Of a stretch of DNA of 64,000 bases, positions 49,501-59,486 are shown piece after piece (positions within the stretch are counted from its first letter, which is position 1; every line of letters begins with the position of its first letter). Source of the stretch: Nannizziopsis barbatae (lineage: Eukaryota > Ascomycota > Eurotiomycetes > Onygenales > Nannizziopsiaceae); contig JACVYH010000002.1 in NCBI GenBank assembly GCA_014964245.1, forward strand, positions 1,639,501 to 1,703,500, in the 5' to 3' direction. The notes beneath the pieces are model-generated. The model ran no database searches. It had not been told where the DNA came from and saw only the letters and a program-made list of their open reading frames with translations. Both the position numbers and the translations under genes were made by a program.

Positions 49501-51402
49501 TAGATAGTTTTATTAATATTAATAATATATCTAATAAGAATAAGAAAATAAAAGAAAATATTTCTGAGAAGAGTTAAGATAATGTCATTACTAGAGCTAC
49601 ATGAAGTATTAAGACTACTAAGATAATTAAGAAAATCAAAAATAAAAATTCAGATAATAACTTAAATAGTAAAGAGAATAAAAATAATGAAAATAATTTA
49701 GAATAAGATGAAAATAATAAAAATCTTTTAAAATGAATTTCTTCTAATTAAAATATAATGCTAATAATATCATAGTTTAATATGTAAAGTTAATATAATT
49801 AATAATTAAATTAAAATATTTCATTTCTAAAAGCTGTCTAAAGAAATTAAAAAGCATAATATAAAAATAATAGAATTAAAATAAAAAGAAAACAAGTATA
49901 AATTATAAAAGAAGTCAAGAAGAATAAGCACAAGTACATGACTGATTAAATCTAACTGAATAATAAAGCAAGATATTATACAAGCATTTAACTTCATTTA
50001 TAATAATAAGAAGATCTTCAGATTAAATTAATATGAAGTTCTATATAGTAATGATAAACATGCTTTCTTCAGAAATCTCAGAATTAATCTTCATAATAGC
50101 ATGAGAACATTCTGAAAAATTAAGAGAATTACAAAGATTCTAGAGAGCAGAATATTAAAAAAATATCAGATATGAAGAAAAGCATGCAGTATTTAAACAA
50201 GAAAATTAATTAAAATAAACTGTAATAAATGCAGATAGAATAAAATAAGAAACTAGAATACTTACTGCAAGTAATTTAGCTAAAAAAAAAAATAATTACT
50301 GTAAGTATTTATTTTAAGATCTAATATTAAATTCAGATATATAATATATGAAAAGAATAAATTATATTACATATGACATGTTAAATAAGAAACTTTTAAG
50401 ATAACTTCATGTAACTAGAGAATAATTACTAAATAATAATAAAGATTATAAAATGCAGGAAAGAAAGCTCTGATATTAGTAAATATTTAATTAAAAGAAC
50501 AGCAAATTAAAAGTAACTTCAAGTTATAAAATAAGTTACTTAGATATATAAAGAATGATTAATATCTGATAATAATTCTGCATTTATAAAGCTTAAAAAT
50601 CTCTTTAATATAACAGAACTTATAAGTTAGCATAAAATTTATATTAAAAAATATTAGTATTAAATACTAGAATAGCATGAAAATAAAAGATTAATATTTA
50701 GAATCTTAGAAAAGAAATAACTTGTAATAGTAAGAATAATAGAGCTGATAGACTTGATTTCTATTAACTGTTATAGTAATTTTAAATTAAGAACTCTCAG
50801 AAAACTAGAGCATTAGAATAAATAATAGTTATTAACTATCAAGATATTAATTAGCATGAAAATTAGAGGAAAACTAAATTATAAAAGTTTTAGAAACTGA
50901 TGAAGTAAAAACTATAAAAAAACATCAGATAATAAATATAAAATATCTTGAAAATAAGTAATAAATATCTTTCAGAATATTATGAGCTGAAGAAGAAAAA
51001 AGTAAAAAAAATTCTTCTGAACTAAAAAACTTAATAATAATTAAAGAAGAAGAATTAATATTCATGAGAATAGAAGAAAAGATATTAAAAGTTTTACTAT
51101 TAAAATTACTTAAAAAAAAAGAAGCTAAGAAATATATTTCAGATATGATATGAAAATTAAACTCAAGTATCATTAATTAAAATTAAAAGAAAAAAAATAA
51201 AAAATTATGAAAATAATAAATCAGAAATAAAAAGAATAATTTAGAAATTATAAAAGATAACTGAATAATAGCAAGCAGAAAAATAGAATAACTTAAAGAG
51301 AGATTATTATTATTTATTAAAAATTAAAAAATAAAAGTAAAATAACATGTATAAAAATAAAGAATAATCTTAACAGAAATTATTAAAAATTCTAGTAATA
51401 AT
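49501..51402 (+). other. Gypsy B region downstream of integrase
   Basis: About 1.9 kb before, and 2 kb after, the LINE lie between the integrase and the 3' LTR. That is more than a plain gypsy element needs. No domain is recognised and all frames are broken. The same segment occurs inverted in element A (about 31,527-35,350). Confidence 0.5.
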
Positions 51403-51415
51403 AATAATTTAATAT

Positions 51416-52863
51416 TCCTGGAATCTGGGAAAATATCTGGAAGTTTTTAATGCTGAGTTATTTGCTATTAAAAAAGCATTTCAAAAGACTTTAGAAATAA
51501 TTTCTGAATCAAATTCAATTCTGGAGATTTAGATTTTTTCTAATAATTAAGCTGGAATTTAAAGACTTGCTAAAAATAATCTAAAATCTGAATTATATTA
51601 TATTAATTTTCTGAAGACTCTATTAAGAAATGAGAGATTAAAAAATATAAAATTCCACTTACATTAGGTGCCAGCTCATGTGAGAATTCATGAAAATAAG
51701 AAAGCTGATAAAGCAGTAAAAAAGATTACTTAATTAAAGGATATCTTTTCAGAGAAATATATTTCTTATTCTTTTATTAAGAGGAAGATTCATGAGTAAT
51801 CTCTGACTAAATAGCATGAAGAAATCTTTAATAAAGAAAATGAAAATAATAATTATACTTAGTTTAATTTAAGAATTAAATGAAAGACTTTCAGATTAAA
51901 AATTCCTAAAAGAATTTAATTTACTATCACTTAGTTAAAGCTTAAGCATGGATATTTCAGATCTTATTTAAAGAGATTATCTGATTATCTAACTAATACT
52001 TGCTTAGCTTATCAGATAAAGAAGAATTCTGAGCATTTATTAATTAAGTGCTTAACTTATCAGAAAAAGAAAAGAAAAATTTAAAAAGAACTGAATATTT
52101 TATTGCTTTCATTAAAGTTACTCTTCCAGACTAAGTTAGAGCTCAGATTTCTAATTTCTTATCTAAAAGAAACAAGAATTACTATCTGAGAGTGAATTTT
52201 ACAGGCCTAAAACAGCCTGATAATATTCATTTTTCAAGTGTAACTTGGAGAATTTCCAACCTTAATTTTACTCCAGGCATGCATGCCTGGAGCCACCCCT
52301 AAAAAATCTTGCTCTGGGGGTCAAAATCTCGCTCTGGGGCCTAGCTCCGGGGCTCCACTACCCGGAGAAAACACTTGTGACAACTTGTCCTGAAAATGGT
52401 TTTGGGACATCTTTCAATCTGGGCTCTGCTCCAGGCATGAGGTGCCCGGGGTAGCCCCTAAAAAATCTCGCTCCGGGGGTCAAATCTCGCTCCGGGGCCT
52501 AGCCCCGGGGCTCCACTACCCAGAGAAAACATTTGTGACAACTTGTCCTGAAAATGGTTTTGGGACATTTTTCAATCTGGGCTCCGCTCCGGGCATGAAG
52601 TGCCCGGAATAGCCTCTAAAAAATCTCGCTCCGGGTTTCAAAGATCTTGCTCCGGGGCCTAGCTCTGGGGCCTCTATGCCCGGAGTCAAAAAAGTTGTAT
52701 TTTCATTTCTGAGAAGGAAAGACATTTCATTTGCCTAGTTTATTTGTATTTTCTTTTCTTATATTTAATATATGTAATAATTAGTAAATTCTGTTTAGGC
52801 AGGTAGTCTTCTTAGTTACAGACTGCATAAGACTATAATGAATAAAAAAAAAAAAAAAAAAAA
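51416..52863 (+). mobile_element. 5'-truncated LINE (Tad/I-type with RNase H)
   Basis: A 1,448-bp insert with an exact 13-bp duplication AATAATTTAATAT on both sides (51403-51415 and 52864-52876) and a 3' poly-A tail. This is the mark of target-primed reverse transcription. It is absent from the equivalent place in element A. The plus strand encodes remnants of a C-terminal RNase H (VFNAELFAIKKAF near 51,445, VPAHVRIHENKKADKA near 51,670) and a zinc-finger-like tail (SEHLLIKCLTYQ near 52,035). The 3' non-coding part holds a 158-bp GC-rich tandem repeat. The element starts inside the RNase H region, so everything upstream is lost and it is dead. Confidence 0.9.
52275..52680 (+). repeat. 158-bp GC-rich tandem repeat in LINE 3' end
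   Basis: About two and a half units rich in GCTCCGGGG and TGCCCGGAG. The phrase ACTACCC followed by a GAGAAAACA-like run recurs exactly 158 bp apart (52360 and 52518). Many short palindromic CCGGGG/CCCCGG pieces suggest RNA hairpins. Confidence 0.85.
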
Positions 52864-54838
52864 AATAATTTAATATGTTAAAATACTTAGAATAAAATAT
52901 AATCATATGCTATAATTATAAAGTTAAATCATATTAGAAAAAGCATGAAGAACAGAATTATTTTAATTTTAATAAACTAAGTTAAATTATTCAGAACACA
53001 GATCAGACAGAAGAAGATATTAAAAAAAATAAAAGAAATTTATATACTAAATTCATTATTAAGCTTAATAAAAGCTAAGAAATACTCAGAAATTTTCTCA
53101 TATTTAATTAAAGCATAATTAATGTTATAACAAGATATTAAACCAGAAAGAAAGAGCTTGCAGTAATGATTAAACTGAAAAAAAAGTAAAATATCTAAGA
53201 TATTTTAAAGAATATAATTAAACTTAGTTATAACATCTGATAAAAAGCATAAAGTATTAGCATGAATAAGATTAATTAAAAGAAATAAAATAATCTAAAT
53301 AAAGTAAGATTCCAGAACTGAAATTAAAAACTTAAGAAAAAAGCTATTAGAAATATCTAGAAATATTATTAGATAAAAAAAGATATTAATAAATATAAAA
53401 TAAAAAGAAACTTATGAAAAGAACAAGCTTTAGCATAATTCTTATAGATATAGTTAATGCAGAATTCTTTTAGAAAATTATTCATTTTTTTAGAAATAAT
53501 AACACATGTTAAGAATGAATCACATCTGATAAAGTACTTAGAATAAGAAAATATAATATTAGCATTATAAATCTGAAGAATTACAGCAGAAATCTGATAA
53601 GTATTTAATTTAGTTTTAAAAAAATCATGAATAAAAAAATCATTATGAGAGCATTATGATAACAGACATTTCATAAGAAAAAAAGCTATTTTTATATATA
53701 TATTATTTAATAAAGAAAGATAGAAAAATATTATTCTAATAATAATAGATTTATTAAAATGAAAACTGATTTACATCTTAGTAACTTTAACTCTAAAATT
53801 AAAATATAATTCTAGAATATATTAGTTAAAAATTAAAATAAGAAATAAATAAGAGAAAAATAAATTACATATTATTATAAATGACAAGATTAAGAAAAAT
53901 CTTCTTAAAATCTTTTAAAAAGAATTTTCTGAAATAGCTAGATTTTTTAATAAAAGAAAATTCAGATTTACTAAAAGTTTTGAAAAAATTTTCAAGATCA
54001 TGAAATAAAATTTATCCTAGAATTTCTGTAATTTTAATATATTTAAAAGTATAAGTATAGCACTTGCTTAAGTTTCTTTCAGTTACTTATTTTCTAGCTA
54101 AATAAGAATAAATTAAAATAAATATATATTATATTAAAATAATATAAGAATAAAGTAAAAATATGAAAAAATAACTTACTAGTTTAGATAGAAATAGAAA
54201 ATTATATTATAAAATACTTGCAAGATAATAAAAACATGTAAGAAGTTTTTAAAGCTAAGAAAATTATTAATAAATATTTTAAAGTTAAAAATTATTATAA
54301 GAAAATACAATAATATATACTTAACTTAATAAAAAAATAAGTATATTTATAAGAAAATATCTTAAATAAATAAAAGAAGAAAATAAGACAGAAATAGAAA
54401 TAAAATAAATAAAAATAATAAAAGTATAACTAAGATAAAATAATAAAATAATAAAAACAAGAATATGAGAGAAGTATGTGTGAGAGAAAGAGATTTTTTA
54501 AAAATAAATAAAAAAATAGAAATTCTCAGATTATAAAGCTCTTAATTAGAATCTTTTTTAATTAGAATTAAAATAAACATAAACATGAATAAAAATAATT
54601 ATTTTATTATAATAATTATTAATTAATATTCTGTTATTATATGAAGCATTTAATCTATCTGATTAAATTAATTATTATATTTTTATTATAAATTTTATAA
54701 TATATGATAATTTTTAGCATTTTATATAATAAGTTATATGTTATTTTTATAAGTTTTTAAAAATTATTATATATTTAATTAGTTTTATTTTTATTTTTAT
54801 TAATATCAGAAAATAATATTAATAGAAAATAATTAAAA

Positions 54839-55550
54839 TGTAATGAAAAAATGTATTTACTATTATTATAATATTAATAAAATAATCTAAATATTAATTA
54901 AACATTTTAATGCAGTAATTATAAATAATAACATGTAAGATAAAATTAGAAAATATAAGAAAAACATGATATTTAATAAGAAAAGAATTTATATTATTTA
55001 AATGCATTAAGAAGTATATAAAAGCTGATAATTAATCTGAATATACATGTTTAATAACTATCTTATACATAGCTTATTAATTAAGTTATTTTATAAATAT
55101 GTTTTATTATTAGAAACTAGTTATAATTATTAATTAATTATTATTATTATTATTATTCTTAATATTTCTAATATATAAAGATTAAATACTTGTTATTATT
55201 ATTTTCTTATTATTTTTAAATTATTAACTTATTTTATTATTTTATTTTTTTATTTTATTATATGCTTTAGTATTATATATAGTTTCTAGACTAGAATAAT
55301 TATATAAATTATTTTTCTTTATTTTTTTTTCCTGATTTATATATTTTTATATTATTTATTATTATTTAATACTATTAATCTAGCATTATTTAATTATTAT
55401 TATATATTTTTATTTCATTTCACACATATTAATCATGCATTATATGTTTTGCAATTATTAATTATATATTTTAAGCTTCATAATTATTAACAAACATATT
55501 CTAATTTTATTATTACTTATTTTAACTAGATATTTTACTTTTCTCATCTT
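54839..55550 (+). repeat. 3' LTR of gypsy B
   Basis: 712 bp, uninterrupted. It starts TGTAATGAAAAAATG and ends TTCTCATCTT immediately before ACTGT (55551-55555). An A-rich stretch just upstream (GAAAATAATTAAAA) is the likely decayed polypurine tract. Confidence 0.88.
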
Positions 55551-55555
55551 ACTGT

Positions 55556-56452
55556 ATTTAGCTAAATCAGTATGCTAGATGAGATTTTATAAAAAAATTA
55601 CAGACTAAGATATAAACTTTTTAGAAACTTCTTATTAAAAAAAATAATTTCAAGATTATACTTATTTAAAATTACTAGAAATTTAAATATAAAATTAACT
55701 AAGTTAATATCAGATTTCTGCATTTTATAATATCTTAGAATCTTAATTATTCACATTTAATTCATATAATTCTTCATTTAAAAGAATTAATTCTTAATAT
55801 TCTTATTTTTAAAGAAAGTAATTATTTATTTCTTATTAAATTTAAGCCTAAAATCACACTTTTTTATTTATTCTTATACTATGATAATTTATTTTTTCTT
55901 ATACTGAAAAATAAAAAAGAAGTTATTAATAAATTAAAACTTTATATTAGTAATAATTTACTTCTTTTCATATAATATGCAAGTCTGTAAAATGAAATTA
56001 AAGTTTATTAATAACTTATTTTCTTTCTTAAATGATATAGATAAGAAGCTGAATGACATAATTATAATCTGCATAATAAATACAGATTATAATGCATTTT
56101 CTTCATTCTTTATAAAGAAATTATCTTTACTTTCAGCTAAGAAAGATTCTGCATGGACTGCAGGATTCTTAAGAATGATTTTAAGATTAGAAAGAGTTAA
56201 TCAAGACAGTTTATTACCTGCTTTAGATGCTGCTTGAGGCATTACTTTGGACATTTCTTGAGCAGGTGTTTTGATAGAGAAGCAGGTCTTTTATGAAGAC
56301 ATTTTAATTATTCAGACTAGGAAAGTACTCTTCTATCAAATTTACAGTAATATTACTAATTAAAATGGGTACAAAGTGACTTATTCAAGGTGAAGCAAAA
56401 AAAGTCAAATATTCAGATTTGTGGGTTTTGTTTGGGGGGGGGGGGGGGGGGG
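55556..56452. other. Right interior of the DNA element
   Basis: AT-rich up to about 56,080, then less mutated. An 86-codon frame (+, 55977-56237, ending SLLPALDAA) is open but unrecognised; it may be a remnant of the element's own gene. A run of 19 G lies at 56434-56452, directly inside the terminal repeat. Confidence 0.5.
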
Positions 56453-56505
56453 TCCGGCCAAAGTTGCGGATTCGGCTGCTTTCGCAATATTTTTGAAAAC
56501 GACTG
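56453..56505 (-). repeat. Right terminal inverted repeat of the DNA element
   Basis: 53 bp matching the left terminus in inverse orientation and still carrying five CpG sites. It ends GACTG next to TA (56506-56507). Confidence 0.9.
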
Positions 56506-56557
56506 TACTAAAAAAGGACATCAATTATTAGCCCGAGTGGTTGAAGAGGGGACGACG

Positions 56558-57827
56558 ATGCAGGGGATCATCGACGACAAGTCGCAGCACTGCATTCCTT
56601 TTTTACTTGAGCGACTTGAACTTCACCATGCTCAACACGCGACCGACAATGTTCAGCCCTTTTTTATAGGGCTGAATGGCTTGCAAGGTGCAGGGAAAAC
56701 TGTCTTAGTGAGTATTACTGGAATGGAATTCGGGCGATTGGCCCTTGAAGGTTCACTCAATCGCTGATCGCGCCTTGGATTTAAGACCTCGCTAACTATC
56801 CCGCGATTTGCGTCTACAAATAGGTCTCAACACTCTGCTCTCTTCTCTCTGCCCCGCCGTATAATCTTCCGACATTGGCGTTTTCGATTGACAATCTCTA
56901 TCTTACACACGCGGATCAAAAGCGTCTTGCTGCTGCTCACCCTAATAATCCGCTTCTGCAACACCGAGGACAACCTTCGACCCATGACGTCGAGCTGTGT
57001 AAGCGGGTTTTCGATTGCTTAAAACGAGGCCTTCCATTGAAAATCCCCTCCTATGATAAGTCTGCATTCAACGGTCAAGGCGACCGAGAATCCAGTGATA
57101 AATGGGAAGTGGTTAACGACCACAGGACCGGGAAGGAGCCTGTTAAGGTGGTGATTTTTGAAGGATGGTGTGTTGGTTTCCGAGCACGCCCCGTGGCTGA
57201 GATTCGCGCTGCATGGGAAGACGCAGTTAGAATGAAAGAAGCAGGAAACTACACCGGCCAACTAGGCAACGTCAAATTAGAGGATGTCCTAACCATTAAC
57301 GAGGCACTCAAGCGTTACGATGCGTTTACTGAGTGGGTTCTCCTCGCTCTCATCTCGGAATCTAAACCTCGTTTACTGACTTTTCTGTTCTGATCAGCCA
57401 GCTTGATGCATTTATACACATGTAAGATCGGACACATCTTGATATCGCCCATACACTGACCACCGATTTTAGCGATGCTGAAAACCTGCATGATGTCTAT
57501 GATTGGCGCGTTGAACAGGAGAACAACCTTCGGGCTACAAACGGTCAGGGAATGACCACTGAACAAGTGATTAAATTTGTTGATGGATGTAAGTTAAGCT
57601 CAGTCACGTCTATCATCCCATCTTGTCTCTCGAATATCAGGTTAACTAATCTCCCAGACTTTCCTTCCTACGAGCTTTTCGCCCAAACTGTCCGAAGCGG
57701 TGTGTTCAACCCCGCCAGCCGGATGTTACGCCCCGGTGGTGATCATTCTCCCATGACTTGGAAAGGCAGACAGCTCCGGCTCGTCATCAATAAGCAGCGC
57801 AGAGTCACCCAAGTTACGAAAATATGA
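56558..57827 (+). CDS. D-glycerate 3-kinase (GLYK/TDA10 family)
   Basis: Predicted 322-aa P-loop kinase that makes 3-phosphoglycerate from D-glycerate and ATP. Five exons: 56558-56707, 56824-57332, 57398-57421, 57473-57588, 57658-57827; frame is kept throughout. Walker A GLNGLQGAGKT lies at about residues 37-47, followed by LAFSIDNLYLTH (the kinase D-D-F/L-Y segment), IPSYDKSAFNGQGDR, and VVIFEGWCVGF. Near the C-terminus YDWRVEQE, LRATNGQGM and a YELF segment match the family tail. Exon 3 has only 24 nt. The first in-frame ATG, 56558, gives the family-like start MQGIIDDKS. The DNA transposon ends 50 bp upstream, so the native promoter or 5' UTR is probably displaced or replaced. No inactivating change is seen. 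Confidence 0.91.
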
Positions 57828-59486
57828 TCTGAATCTCACTGTTGGGTGGAAAGGCATCGCTTAGATTCTATCACCATTACATCGGTCCTCCTGCCAACGT
57901 GATGAGCAATAACGGATTTCTCGGGTCTCAATTGAGATGTTCTTTCCCCGCTCTTTTACGTCATGTCTCTCACTTGAACTGCATTTTATAGGCAACACTG
58001 TATGGAGCAGGAGTTCACTAGGCATAGGGATTTCCAATCCAACCAATGTTACACCGGTTCGCAATTGAATTCACATACTCCGTACTCCGTACGTATTATT
58101 CTCAGCTCTGGCTTTCTCGCCGGTTTTCCAATTTCGCTTCGGGTACGAAAATTGATCTATCATGTATGGATCCGATCTGCGACACCAGTGGTACCGTCCT
58201 CTTGATTCTGATGCTTAAGTGGGGAAAACCGTGGTTCCCATCGGATCTTTCGGATCGAAAGATTTCCTTGTGTCAGGTGTTTTTCCAATCCGGACCGAAC
58301 AACTGTGATATATAGAGTAGACGTTTCACGAGCCCGCGGCGAGAACCAAGAGACGTCAAACCAATCGAAAGTACGGCCAAAGCGTTTTAACGCCAACAGC
58401 CCAAGCAACAGGCTCAGAAGAGAATCCTCATTAGATTCAACTTAGTCTGAGCGAATGTGGTATCTGTAGATGGAATTACTCATGTGTAACGATGTAGGGT
58501 GACTGCCCGAATGGCTGAAGTTTCAATCTTTCCTCCGTTAGAAGGGATGTATATACATACGTATCTTCAGCTCTAAAAATCCAAACATCAAACAAAATCT
58601 CCATCCAGTTCAAAACTTAAGATACCCACCGACATATCTGATCCTAATCAGCAATATGTATGTCTAACCCACGACCCTTTCAACAATACTCTGGTCATTC
58701 ACTTTTTCGAAAAAGGATATATTCTATTCCGTTCCTGCTATCAAAAGCCTCGCGAAAGCGTTTGCCAAAATGATAACTAGATTGCAGATGTCGTCCACTG
58801 ATACTGATACGCATGGTAATTCAGGATAAGGAATTGAGTGAGCTCATCTTGAATTTCTATAACATGCTCTCCTTGGTCGGGTTGGGAAGCTAATCTGTTT
58901 CCCAGCTAGTGTCACTAAGGAAAAATTGAGAGCTGCAGGCATGAGTGAAGATGCGGCTAATATACTTCTTAAGAGGGGCGTTTCGACGAAAGTGGTAAAA
59001 TGGACGCCGGTGGGAGGTTCATTTAGGCTTCTGACTCTTCCCTCCCGCCATCGGATAGTGACGCGACTTCTGAATGCTTTAAAAGAACTGTAAGCTGCTT
59101 AACGACGGTTTAGAGCCTCTATTTTGGCGGACTTCGCGAAACACAGAGTTATTGGCTTAGTAGCATGAGTGGTCTCAGGTCCCTCAATCCAAGTAGGGAA
59201 TAAAATCTAGCTCTCATTAGGACATATTTTGGCGCTTGCCCTTTGTATACTAGTCAAGGCCGCTCCACGGTTCAATAGCTATACTAGACTCTAGCAAATG
59301 ACCATGTTGGCGAAGTGAAATCCTTGAAAGATTCAAGTATAATGGAACATTCATGCTACTTGCGGTAAAAACAAAGCGTGGTGGGATATAAAGCATCAAA
59401 TATACTAAAACTGGCTCATCTGGGAAGTCTAGTGAGGCAAAGGGCAACGCTAAAGAGCAAAGTATGTACTAAGGTGACAATAGTTG
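57828..59486. other. Intergenic, no gene supported
   Basis: Convergent gap between the glycerate kinase and LysM genes. Two overlapping TACTCCGTA copies (58076-58084 and 58083-58091). Short frames only, none recognised. Confidence 0.5.

Larger units (their letters stand above)
30400..55550 (+). mobile_element. Gypsy LTR retrotransposon B, mutated, plus orientation
   Basis: Degenerate Ty3/gypsy element. The 5' LTR is split: 30400-30812 and 42639-42937 (413 + 299 = 712 bp). The 3' LTR is 54839-55550 (712 bp). Flanking 5-bp duplication ACTGT at 30395-30399 and 55551-55555. The length after removing element A and the LINE is about 11.86 kb. The internal plus strand is A-rich and keeps decayed reverse transcriptase and integrase signatures, listed separately. 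CG dinucleotides are virtually absent. All frames are broken, so the copy cannot be functional. Confidence 0.88.
27781..56505. mobile_element. TIR DNA transposon filled by nested retroelements
   Basis: The outermost element of the AT-rich block. It is bounded by 53-bp terminal inverted repeats starting CAGTC and flanked by TA on both sides (27779-27780 and 56506-56507), as for Tc1/mariner-type elements. Its own sequence is 27781-30399 plus 55556-56505, about 3.57 kb once gypsy element B and one copy of its duplication are removed. GC content changes abruptly exactly at these termini. I could not recognise a transposase; the interior is heavily mutated. A MITE or other TA-target family is possible. 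The boundary call is strong, the superfamily call is weak. Confidence 0.8.

Noticed and set aside
27834..51400. Mitochondrial insertion or centromeric satellite as cause of the AT-rich block
   Set aside because: No mitochondrial genes or satellite arrays were seen; paired LTRs, target duplications and gypsy remnants explain the block.
52516..52725. Minus-strand frame over the GC-rich tandem repeat
   Set aside because: Lies in the LINE 3' non-coding repeat; the repeated Pro/Gly pattern comes from the repeat units.
27781..56505. Giant cargo-carrying transposon (Starship-like)
   Set aside because: The size comes from nested retroelements; no tyrosine recombinase or host cargo gene is seen, and the termini are short inverted repeats with a TA duplication.
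58495..58545. tRNA-like D-arm sequence (TGCCCGAATGGCTGAAG)
   Set aside because: No matching T arm or acceptor stem could be folded nearby.
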